A program made the translations under genes and the position numbers. From contig CALJUR010000084.1 of the NCBI GenBank assembly GCA_937975765.1, positions 1 to 52,191 of the forward strand: a stretch of DNA of 52,191 nt, read 5' to 3'. Below, piece after piece: positions 41,513-49,317 of this stretch. This DNA is from an uncultured Myxococcales bacterium. GTDB taxonomy: Bacteria; Myxococcota_A; UBA9042; DTJE01. The stretch's first letter is position 1, and the number at the start of each line of letters is the position of its first letter. The notes under the pieces were generated by a model. That model ran no database searches and was not told where the DNA came from. It saw only the letters and a list, made by a program, of their open reading frames with translations.

Positions 41513-43078
41513 TCAGAACCCGCTGGCGATCGGCAGGCGCCCGGCCTCGTCGGCGGCCCTCGCGCCCCCGGCCGCGCCGGCCTGCCAGGGCCCGTACACG
41601 CCCCGGCCCGCGTCCTCGAACGCCTCGTCCGCCAGCCGCGACAGGCGCCGGTAGACGAGGTTCGGCGCCAGGATCGACGTCAGCCTCCCCGCGAACCCGA
41701 ACCGCGGCATCCCGTTGACCGTCGGGGTCGTGGCATACCGCAGCGCACGCCGCAGGATGGCCGGATACGTGTACAGATCCCCCGTCAGCCGCCGGTAGCC
41801 CGCCTCCAGTTCGCCCGCGCCCATGCCCTCCGGCCGGTGCACCACGTGCGTGATGTCGTACCGCGACCAGTCCCGGTGCAGGATCCGGCCCGCCGCCTGC
41901 ATCTGCCGCTGCAGCAGCGTCCCGGGGAACGGCGTCAGCACGCTGACCTGCGGCACGTCCACGTACCGGTCGATGAAGGCGTGCGTCGCGTCGAACACGT
42001 CCGGCCCCTCGCCGGGCAGCCCCAGGATGAAGCACCCGATCAGCGCGACCCCGTGCCGGTGCAGCAGGTCGATGGCCGCGCCGTACCCGGCCACCCGGTT
42101 GCCCGTCTTGCCCAGCCCCCGGAGCCCCTCCTCGCGCACCGACTCGAACCCGGTCAGCAGCAGGTGGCAGCCCGACCGCGCCATGAGGTCCACCAGGTCC
42201 GGGTCGTCCGCCACCGACACCTCGCCCTGGCCCACCCACGTGATTCCCAGGGGCAGCAGCGCCTCGAACAGCGCCCGCGCGTGCCGGGTGTCCCGCACGC
42301 CGCGCCGGTGGTCCGTGTCCGACACGATGTTGTTGTCGGTGAAGAAGACCGTCTTGTCGGGCGTCAGCACGCCCGCGTCCTGCAAAGCCCGGATCTCGTC
42401 CGCCACCTCGCCGACCGGCCGGTGCCGCCGGGCCGCCCCCTGGAACCGCGTCGTGGAACAGAACCCGCACGCGTTCCGGCATCCGCGGCTGGTCTGCACC
42501 GGCACGATCCACGGGCACGCGTCGATGCCCCCAGGCTGCACCCACGCCGGCGCCGGCAGGCCCTGGAGCGACGCCCGACGCGCGCCGCCGTACCGCGGCC
42601 TCAGGCGCCCTGCATCGAAGTCGCGCAGGATCTCCCCGACGACGTCCTCGCCCTCGCCCACCGCCACCGACGTGGCATGCATCGCAGCCTCTTCCGGAAG
42701 CATGGACGGGTGGATGCCACCCAGCACCGTCGGCACGCCGCGCTGCCGCAGCCGGTCCGACACCCGGTAGGAGGCCGTCGCGTTGGTCGTGGACACCGTC
42801 AGCCAGGCCATGTCCGCGCCGGGGACCTGCACGTCCGCCTCGCGCTCGTCCACCTGCACGTACTCGTGCCGCGTGCCGGCCTGCCGGTCGTGCGCCTCGC
42901 CCAGGGCCGCCAGGTAGGGCAGCGTCAGCTGGGGCATGAACGGCTGGCCCTGCGTGCGCGCGATGCGGTCTGCCAGGCCGCCGACCGGCAGCGCCCCCAG
43001 CAGCGTGGAGAGCGCAGGCGGCAGTTCCCATTCCAGGTCGTGGGGACTCCGGACCTTCACGATCGCGATCCGCTTCAT
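41513..43078 (-). CDS. B12-binding-domain radical SAM protein
   Basis: 521 aa. The N-terminal cobalamin-binding-like Rossmann region is followed by TVLGGIHPSMLPEEA and VAVGEGEDVVGEILRDF, then PVQTSRGCRNACGFCSTT, whose CxxxCxxC binds the [4Fe-4S] cluster. The partial barrel has GITWVGQGEVSVADD and the LTGFESVREEGL/GCFILGLPGEGPDV segments of this superfamily. Members do methylations and rearrangements on lipids, antibiotics or tetrapyrroles; the substrate here is unknown. It follows the regulator gene on the same strand, 119 bases downstream. Confidence 0.88.
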   Translation of the reverse strand: MKRIAIVKVRSPHDLEWELPPALSTLLGALPVGGLADRIARTQGQPFMPQLTLPYLAALGEAHDRQAGTRHEYVQVDEREADVQVPGADMAWLTVSTTNATASYRVSDRLRQRGVPTVLGGIHPSMLPEEAAMHATSVAVGEGEDVVGEILRDFDAGRLRPRYGGARRASLQGLPAPAWVQPGGIDACPWIVPVQTSRGCRNACGFCSTTRFQGAARRHRPVGEVADEIRALQDAGVLTPDKTVFFTDNNIVSDTDHRRGVRDTRHARALFEALLPLGITWVGQGEVSVADDPDLVDLMARSGCHLLLTGFESVREEGLRGLGKTGNRVAGYGAAIDLLHRHGVALIGCFILGLPGEGPDVFDATHAFIDRYVDVPQVSVLTPFPGTLLQRQMQAAGRILHRDWSRYDITHVVHRPEGMGAGELEAGYRRLTGDLYTYPAILRRALRYATTPTVNGMPRFGFAGRLTSILAPNLVYRRLSRLADEAFEDAGRGVYGPWQAGAAGGARAADEAGRLPIASGF

Positions 43079-43170
43079 CTTCGCCTCCCGGTTGTCGACG
43101 ACCCGGCGGCGTCACGGGCCCGATCCCGGGCGCGCACCCGTGCCGTCCAGGCCCCAGGATGGCCGGCCGA

Positions 43171-43187
43171 TGTCACGGCGATGTCAC
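43171..43187 (+). promoter_or_regulatory. Candidate OmpR/PhoB-type binding site (11-bp direct repeat)
   Basis: TGTCACGGCGATGTCAC: two TGTCAC hexamers start 11 bases apart (43171, 43182), the spacing used by OmpR/PhoB regulators. The site is about 95 bases upstream of the radical SAM start and just behind the gene for an OmpR-type regulator. Confidence 0.4.
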
Positions 43188-43197
43188 GGCGGGGAGG

Positions 43198-43908
43198 TCA
43201 TGGCGAGAAGCGGTACCCGATGCCCACAACAGTCCGCAGGTGGCGCGGCGCGGACGCGTCGGCTTCCAGTTTCAGGCGCAGCGCGTGGATGAAGTTGTCG
43301 ACGGTGCGAGGCGTGCCCTCGTAGTCCCAGCCCCACACCTCGCGCAGCAGCGCGTCCCGGTCGAACGGCCGGTCCGGGTGCGTCACCAGGAACAGCAGCA
43401 GGTCGAACTCGCGCCGCGTCAGCGCGACCTCCTGCCCGCCGCGCCGCACGGAACGGGTCCCCGGGGCGATCGTCACGTCCCCGAAGGCCAGCACCTCCCG
43501 GGCCTGCTGCCGGCGCGCCTCGCGGGGGCGCCGCAGCGCGGCCTCGACCCGTGCCAGCAGTTCCGGCACCCCGAACGGCTTCGTCACGTAGTCGTCCGCG
43601 CCGCGGCGCAGCCCCGCCACCTTGTCCGCCTCCTGCCCGCGCGCCGACAGGATGATCACCTGCGACCCGATGCCGGCCTCGCGCATCGCGGCCAGCACCT
43701 CCAGTCCCGGCAGCCGCGGCAGCATCAGGTCCAGGATCACCAGGTCCGGCCGCGCGTCGCACGCCAGCCGCAGGCCGGTCTCGCCATCCGCCGCCTCGAT
43801 CACGGTGTAGCCCTCGAAGCGCAGGTTGTGGGCGATGCCTCGGGCCAGCGACACGTCGTCCTCGACCACCAGGATCGTCTCGTCGGGCTTGCGGGCCGGC
43901 CCCGTCAT
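43198..43908 (-). CDS. OmpR-family response regulator
   Basis: 236 aa. Receiver with phospho-acceptor Asp60 (LVILDLMLPRLPG), acidic pocket VVEDD and Lys in DDYVTKPFG. A winged-helix domain follows with VALTRREFDLLLFLVTHPD and TVDNFIHALRLKLE, ending in VVGIGYRF. ATG at 43908 overlaps the kinase stop (ATGA), so kinase and regulator are co-translated. It may act on the TGTCAC repeat next to its 3' end. Confidence 0.95.
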   Translation of the reverse strand: MTGPARKPDETILVVEDDVSLARGIAHNLRFEGYTVIEAADGETGLRLACDARPDLVILDLMLPRLPGLEVLAAMREAGIGSQVIILSARGQEADKVAGLRRGADDYVTKPFGVPELLARVEAALRRPREARRQQAREVLAFGDVTIAPGTRSVRRGGQEVALTRREFDLLLFLVTHPDRPFDRDALLREVWGWDYEGTPRTVDNFIHALRLKLEADASAPRHLRTVVGIGYRFSP

Positions 43909-44822
43909 CGCGCGCCCCCCGCGTCGCCCGCCGGCAGCACGATCGCGAACGCCGCCCCCTGCCCCTCCCCGGAGGCCAGCGTGACCCGCCCGCGGTGCGC
44001 GTCCGCGAATTCCTTGACCAGCGACAGTCCCAGGCCCAGCCCCGGGATGCCGGAATCCGTCGTCGCGCGCCCCCGCTCGAACTTCCGGAAGACCCGTTTC
44101 TGTTCCTTCTCGGGGATCCCGGGCCCGCGGTCGCGCACCTCGAACACCACCACGCCGTCGCCACGACGCGCCGACACCGTCACCGGGCCGTCGCCACCGT
44201 ACGTCATCGCGTTGCGGACCAGGTTCGCCAGCGCCCCGTGGAACCCGTCCCGGTCCACCGTCACCGGCGGCAGGCCATCCTCGACCTCGACCCCCAGCCG
44301 GCCGGACGCCGCCGGGTCGCGCAGGAACGGATCGACGGCCTCGCGCACCAGGTCGGCCGGCATCGCCGACTCGCGCGGGCCGCGCCCCCCCAGCGTCGCC
44401 TTGCGGAAGCCCAGCAACTGCTCGACCAGCGCGGACAGCCGGCCGGTCTCGCGCGACAGCGCCTGGAGAAACTCGTCGGCCTCCCCAGGCGAAGACACCC
44501 GGTGCAGCCGCAGCGTGTCCGCGTACATCCGGATCGAGGCCAGCGGGGTGCGCAGCTCGTGCGACACGTGCGCGATGAAGTCCGCCTGCATGCGGGCCAG
44601 CCGGTGCTGCCGCCACAGCAGCGCCACCGCGACGATCGACCCCGCCAGCGCGAAGACGCTGAATGCCAGCGTCAGCACGCCCAGCACGATGTCGGAGGGC
44701 ACGCTCCACAGCACCAGGATCAGGACGCCGACGATGGTCGTCGCGGCCGCCGGCATCAGCACGGCGCCGAAGATCAGCCACGGCACGGCGCGGCTGGTGA
44801 CGGGCTTGAAGACGGGTCGCAC
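43905..44822 (-). CDS. Sensor histidine kinase (short, two TM helices)
   Basis: 305 aa from GTG at 44822 with GGGAGG upstream. Two N-terminal membrane helices (about 13-39 and 45-70) with only a very short loop outside the membrane, so it may sense membrane state or an intramembrane partner. DHp His88 is in AHVSHELRTPLASI. The catalytic domain has NLVRNAMTYGG, DRGPGIPEKEQKRVFRKF and GLGLGLSLV. No HAMP or PAS is evident. It forms a two-gene system with the OmpR-type regulator. Upstream lies family-A element A3. Confidence 0.94.
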   Translation of the reverse strand: MRPVFKPVTSRAVPWLIFGAVLMPAAATTIVGVLILVLWSVPSDIVLGVLTLAFSVFALAGSIVAVALLWRQHRLARMQADFIAHVSHELRTPLASIRMYADTLRLHRVSSPGEADEFLQALSRETGRLSALVEQLLGFRKATLGGRGPRESAMPADLVREAVDPFLRDPAASGRLGVEVEDGLPPVTVDRDGFHGALANLVRNAMTYGGDGPVTVSARRGDGVVVFEVRDRGPGIPEKEQKRVFRKFERGRATTDSGIPGLGLGLSLVKEFADAHRGRVTLASGEGQGAAFAIVLPAGDAGGAR

Positions 44823-44861
44823 GGTTCGCCTCCCGGAGCCGACGCGATTCTACCGGCCTTC

Positions 44862-45014
44862 GCAAAAACAGGGACAGTCACCATTATTGAACACGCAACC
44901 CAATGTATTTATGGATAATCCATCACCAGATCGAGGCAACGCTAGGAATATCCGGTAGTTAGGTCATCCATAATGGTGACTGTCCCTGAATTTCCCTGAA
45001 TTTCCTGAATTTCA
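44862..45014 (+). mobile_element. Family-A miniature element A3 (complete, non-coding)
   Basis: Left arm GGGACAGTCACCATTATT (44871-44888) is identical to the RAYT arm, followed by eight bases and AACC. The right side has AATATCC (44947), four bases, GTT (44958-44960), eight bases and ATAATGGTGACTGTCCC (44970-44986), the same order and spacings as the RAYT right end. About 60 bases between hold the palindrome ATGGATAATCCAT (44911-44923). Three TGAATTTCC-type tandem units end it (44987-45014), and the last supplies the TGA stop of the lipoprotein gene. No reading frame, so it is probably mobilised in trans. Confidence 0.8.
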
Positions 45015-47168
45015 GTCCCAGTAGAAAGACAGGGTGTAGGGGGTGCAGGAGGGGTCGCCCTTCACGGACACGTAGATGCGACCGTAGGCATCTTCGCACG
45101 CGCCGGGATCGACGTCCTCCGTCTCGACGTAGAGGGTCCCGGATCCCTGCGCGCACCGGGTGTCGTCGACCGTGCCGTCGGGCCCTTCGTCCCAGTAGAT
45201 GCACAGTTCGTGCGACCCCTCCGCGACGGTCAGCGTGGCCGCGGCGATCAGCGAGCCGTCGGTGTCCATGCAGAAGAAATCGGGAAAATCCTCGTCCCCC
45301 ACGAACGAGTACCAGTCCGCATCGTCCGCGCCGTGGATCCAGCCCGTCAGCGGGTCGGGCGGCGCGTCCTCCTCGTCGTAGTAGCCCAGGTTCCACGCCG
45401 CGGCCAGGAACTCGTTCGGTTCGTAGGCGTCCTTCGTGAACGTGCACGCCTCCGCCCACTCGCACGCCTCGGTGCAGACGCGGTTGCCGCAGCCCTCGAC
45501 GCACGGCAGCAGCGTCCCCGGTTCGCACGTCTTGGACCCCGCGCACTCCGACCATTCCGGCCACAGGCAGTCCTGCCCGCACGTCCGGGTGCGCGTCCCG
45601 CAGAAGCCGCACGCCTCCATCGCCACCGTGTCCGGGTCGCAGTCGAAGTCCTCGTCCACCGCCTCGTCGCAGTCGTCGTCGATGTCGTTGCACGTCTCGG
45701 CCATGCCCGGGTTGCGGTCCGCCGTCGTCTCGTCGCAGTCGCCGCCCTTCGTGGTCACCCACCCCCCGTCCGGGTGGCACAGGCACGGTCCGTCCACCAC
45801 CGACCCCCACCCGTCCTGGTCCGCGTCGGCGCGGTAGACCTGGCAACCCTCGCGAAACTGGCCGTCGTCCACCAGGGTGTCGCAGTTGTCGTCCTTGCCG
45901 TTGCAGACCTCGGCCCGGCCGGGATTCGCCTCGTCGTCCCCGTCGTCGCAGTCCGTCCCGTCCCTCACCCGTTGCACCGCCTCCGGGTCGCACAGGCAAC
46001 TCCCGGTTGCGGGGTCGCCGTATCCGTCCCCGTCCGCGTCGATGTATGCCAGCACGCAGTCCGGCAGGCCGGGCGGGTCGGTCCGCCCGTCGCAGTCGTT
46101 GTCCTTGCCGTCGCAGATCTCGGTCCCGCCAGGCACCACGTCGTCGTCCCCGTCGTCGCAGTCCCCGCCGATCTTGGCGTTCCAGGGCGGGTTGAACGCG
46201 CACGCGCATCGCGGCTCGCCCGTGCCGACGCCGTCCCCGTCGCCGTCGTAGTAGGAATCGAAGCAGTCCGCCGTCCCGTCCTCGTCGGTGTCGCCGTCGC
46301 AGTCGTCGTCCCAGCCGTTGCAGACCTCGGTCGCGGGCGGCCCGGCCTTGCAGGTGGGCGTCCCGTTCTCGCACACGCGCGGGCCGACGCAGATGTCCTG
46401 GCCCCACTGCAGGGCGCAGGTCCCGAACACCAGATCCTCGTCGGTCTGCCCGTCGCAGTCGTCGTCGACCGCGTTGCACGTCTCGTCCACCGCCTGAGGC
46501 GCGTCGCAATCCGTCAGCCCGGCCTGGGTGCACGTGCGCCGGCCCGGACACGTCCCGACGTCGTTGGTCACGGAGCATTCCGTCGAGAGGCCCTGCTGGA
46601 TCGCGAACGCCGGGCAGGCGCACTCGGCCCCGCCCGCCGGCACGCACTGTCGCACGTCCCCGGCCTGCCCCGCGGGCGTCGCGCACTCGAATCCGTCCGT
46701 GCAGCCCTCGCCGACGCTGCAGTCGATCCCGCAGAAGCGCCCTTCCGAGGCCTCCCCCAGGCACCGGTCCTGCGTCTGCACCCCAGCCGGCCGGCAGTCC
46801 TCGTCGTCGTCGCACGGGGCGCACAGCCGATCCGGTCCCGGCACGCACAGCCTCCTGTCGCCCGCCTCGCCGTGCACCGTCCGGCACACCCGCCCCTCGG
46901 GGCACGCCTCGCCCTCGCCGCACGGGACGACCTGGATGACCTCCCCCCCGCCGGCCTCGTCCTCCGCGACATCCCCGGCGTCCGCCTCCACCAGGTCGCG
47001 CCCCGCCTCGTCGGCGTCGTCGCCGGACCCGCCGTCGTCCGGGAACGTCACCTCCGCCGCGTCCTGGCCGGGGTCGGCTGCCGGCTGGCCGCCCCCCCCG
47101 CATCCCCAGGCCGCCGCGACAAACGCGCAGGCCACCAACAGGACCCCGACCCGACCGGCTGGATGCAT
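45012..47168 (-). CDS. MopE-like Cys-rich lipoprotein with C-terminal PPC-like domain
   Basis: 718 aa. Signal peptide with lipobox AWGC, Asp/Ala/Glu linker, Cys-rich region, then at least five MopE-type metal-binding motifs: CNAVDDDCDGQTDED (about 233), CNGWDDDCDGDTDED (283), CDGKDNDCDGRTDP (353), CNGKDDNCDTLVDDG (421) and CNDIDDDCDEAVDEDF (491). Between them are YYDGDGDGVG and YIDADGDGYGD Asp-rich loops that probably bind calcium. The last 150 residues (EPNEFLAAAWNLG...DDADWYSF...) look like a bacterial pre-peptidase C-terminal beta-sandwich. MopE of Methylococcus binds copper; that function is not assumed here. The stop codon lies in family-A element A3. Confidence 0.88.
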   Translation of the reverse strand: MHPAGRVGVLLVACAFVAAAWGCGGGGQPAADPGQDAAEVTFPDDGGSGDDADEAGRDLVEADAGDVAEDEAGGGEVIQVVPCGEGEACPEGRVCRTVHGEAGDRRLCVPGPDRLCAPCDDDEDCRPAGVQTQDRCLGEASEGRFCGIDCSVGEGCTDGFECATPAGQAGDVRQCVPAGGAECACPAFAIQQGLSTECSVTNDVGTCPGRRTCTQAGLTDCDAPQAVDETCNAVDDDCDGQTDEDLVFGTCALQWGQDICVGPRVCENGTPTCKAGPPATEVCNGWDDDCDGDTDEDGTADCFDSYYDGDGDGVGTGEPRCACAFNPPWNAKIGGDCDDGDDDVVPGGTEICDGKDNDCDGRTDPPGLPDCVLAYIDADGDGYGDPATGSCLCDPEAVQRVRDGTDCDDGDDEANPGRAEVCNGKDDNCDTLVDDGQFREGCQVYRADADQDGWGSVVDGPCLCHPDGGWVTTKGGDCDETTADRNPGMAETCNDIDDDCDEAVDEDFDCDPDTVAMEACGFCGTRTRTCGQDCLWPEWSECAGSKTCEPGTLLPCVEGCGNRVCTEACEWAEACTFTKDAYEPNEFLAAAWNLGYYDEEDAPPDPLTGWIHGADDADWYSFVGDEDFPDFFCMDTDGSLIAAATLTVAEGSHELCIYWDEGPDGTVDDTRCAQGSGTLYVETEDVDPGACEDAYGRIYVSVKGDPSCTPYTLSFYWD

Positions 47169-47218
47169 TCCCGACTCCCGGTGCCGTCAACGGCGAAATT
47201 ATAGGCGATCCCCCGAGG

Positions 47219-49303
47219 CTACGGCGATTCCGGCGACTCGGGCATCTCGTACAGCCCGATCTCGATGACACCGGGCCTCGGCCTCAGGTCGATCAGCAGC
47301 CGGTTCGGCAGCACGGCGTGCCGGAAGGGGGTCGGCGACGCCTTCGACAGCGCGTCGCGGCAGTCTCGGACCAGGGCGGCGAACCCCTCGCTGCCCCGGC
47401 CCAGCGTCTCGGCCTCGGTGCAGGCCGACTGCCGGAAGAAGAACTGCGGCCGCCCGGGCCGGTGCGGATCGAACGGGTACTCCAGCCAGCGCACGTCCAG
47501 CCGGCCGGTCACCTTCGACAGCCAGAACGGCGCCGGCAGGGCCATGTCCTCGACCTCCCGGTACGCGCCGCTGCCGTAGGTGAAGTGGATCTCGGAGTCC
47601 GCCGGCAGGTCGCGGATCCAGTCCCGCAGGTACAGGTACTCCAGGTCCGCCTCGGACGGGGGCAGGACCATCCGGTTCGAGTACTGCATGCCGGCAACCA
47701 GCCCGACCGCCAGCAGGACCGCGATCCCGGCCCGGATCGCGACGCGCCGGATCGACGCCAGCCACCCCGTCAGCAGGTCCAGCCCGACCCCGGCCAGCAC
47801 CGCGATCATCGGCAGCGACAGCGCCTGGTAGCGGAGGTTGGCCAGTTGCAGCGTGCCGTGCATCCCGATCGACATGGAGGGGAAGAACCAGGAGATCGAC
47901 AGCAGGGCGAACAGGGCCCAGGCCAGGACCGGCTGGCGCGTCCGCACGGCCTGGATCGTCCCCAGGGCCAGTGCCGCGATCAGGAGGGCCGGCGTGCACA
48001 GCGTATTCAGCCACGACTGGTTCCACCCCGACAGCAGCGGGGGCACCCCCAGTTGCGCGAAGTAGTGGTCGACGTGCGACGTCCCGATGCCGGTGCCGGA
48101 GTAGTGGACCAGGACGAGGTAGGGCAGGAAGACGGCGCACGCCAGCCCGATCGAAGGCAGCAGCCTCGCGCCGCTCCGCCAGGATCCCGCGACGGCCGCG
48201 GCCAGGAAGACGCCCTGCAGCAGGAACAGCAGCGATCCCTCGGGACGGGTCAGGAAGCACAGGATCGTCGCGGGAACCGCCAGCGCCAGGCCCAGCCACC
48301 GCTGGCCGGACAGCGCCACCGACAGCCCCCACAGCGACAGCATCCCCAGGGACAGCACCAGCGCGTGACGGTGGGCATCCCCGGAATGCCGGACGGCGAT
48401 CGGCAGGACCATCAGCACGATCGCGGCCAGCACCCGCGCCGACCGCGTCGCCGCGCCGGTCCGTTCCAGGAAGGCCAGCAGGAAGACCGGCGCCAGCGCC
48501 CCCGCGACCAGGTTCGTCACGACGAAGACGTTCTCGGTGCCCTGCAGCCAGCGTACCAGCGGGATCCACAGCGGGTCGGTGCCGGGCCCGAAGACCGGCT
48601 CCTCCAGGCCGTAGAAGGTCGCGAAGTAGATGTGCATGTCGCCCGGGCCCCAGTTCGCGGCCAGCAGGCGCACCCCCAGGGATCCGAGGAACAGTACCGC
48701 GGGGTCGCGCAGCGATGCCGGTCCGGCCCGCCGCAGGCGCAGCAACGTCGCCGCCAGGAGCGCCAGGAACAGCACCGCCCAGGACGCCTGGGCGACGCGG
48801 AACCACGCGGAGAAAGGTTTCGACGGGTCGCCCAGCGAGACGGACCGGTCGATGCGGGTCTCCACGCTGTGGCCCGGTGTGCCGTCGTTGCGCAGTCCGG
48901 TCCACCAGTCCGACGCGCCGCCCGGCAGGCGGCCCGCGACCCAGGAGGCGATGGCCGCGGGAGGCCCCTCGGCCGGTGCCGAGACCCCGAAGGCGTCGTT
49001 CGCCGGGCAGCCGGGACACGGCAGCCCCGGGTCCTGCAGCGTCACCGCGACCTCGCCGGACGGGAAACCGTACCGGATCGTGACGGTCGCCTGGGCGATG
49101 GACACGCCCAGCAGGCGCGCCCCGCCGGCCCCGGGGATCCCTTCCGGTGGCGGGGACAGCGCCGAAAGCAGGCGCGGCTGGAGGTCCGGCCCCAGCACGC
49201 GGGACGGCCGTGGGGCGGGGGCCGATGCCGGTGCGGGGAACGGGAAGGTACACCACAGCCCGCACGCGATTGTCGCCAGCACGACTCGGCGCGCCGTCGC
49301 CAT
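47219..49303 (-). CDS. Large polytopic membrane protein with periplasmic head (GT-C-like)
   Basis: 694 aa from ATG at 49303 (GGAGGGGG upstream). An N-terminal signal/anchor helix is followed by a soluble domain of about 170 residues with PGLPCPGCPANDAFG, then about eleven membrane helices and a C-terminal soluble tail. Segments such as GPGDMHIYFATFYGLEEPVFGPG and RPEGSLLFLLQG suggest a GT-C-type fold, but no catalytic Asp loop can be assigned. The function is not recognised. It starts 14 bases after the sigma-54 activator on the same strand, so the two are probably one operon and may serve the same surface system. Confidence 0.75.
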   Translation of the reverse strand: MATARRVVLATIACGLWCTFPFPAPASAPAPRPSRVLGPDLQPRLLSALSPPPEGIPGAGGARLLGVSIAQATVTIRYGFPSGEVAVTLQDPGLPCPGCPANDAFGVSAPAEGPPAAIASWVAGRLPGGASDWWTGLRNDGTPGHSVETRIDRSVSLGDPSKPFSAWFRVAQASWAVLFLALLAATLLRLRRAGPASLRDPAVLFLGSLGVRLLAANWGPGDMHIYFATFYGLEEPVFGPGTDPLWIPLVRWLQGTENVFVVTNLVAGALAPVFLLAFLERTGAATRSARVLAAIVLMVLPIAVRHSGDAHRHALVLSLGMLSLWGLSVALSGQRWLGLALAVPATILCFLTRPEGSLLFLLQGVFLAAAVAGSWRSGARLLPSIGLACAVFLPYLVLVHYSGTGIGTSHVDHYFAQLGVPPLLSGWNQSWLNTLCTPALLIAALALGTIQAVRTRQPVLAWALFALLSISWFFPSMSIGMHGTLQLANLRYQALSLPMIAVLAGVGLDLLTGWLASIRRVAIRAGIAVLLAVGLVAGMQYSNRMVLPPSEADLEYLYLRDWIRDLPADSEIHFTYGSGAYREVEDMALPAPFWLSKVTGRLDVRWLEYPFDPHRPGRPQFFFRQSACTEAETLGRGSEGFAALVRDCRDALSKASPTPFRHAVLPNRLLIDLRPRPGVIEIGLYEMPESPESP

Positions 49304-49317
49304 CCCCCTCCGGCGGC

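Noticed and set aside
47198..47203. Promoter for the MopE-like gene based on TATAAT
   Set aside because: A perfect -10 box on the minus strand, but no acceptable -35 box at 16-18 bases; could be real with an activator, not supported enough to list.
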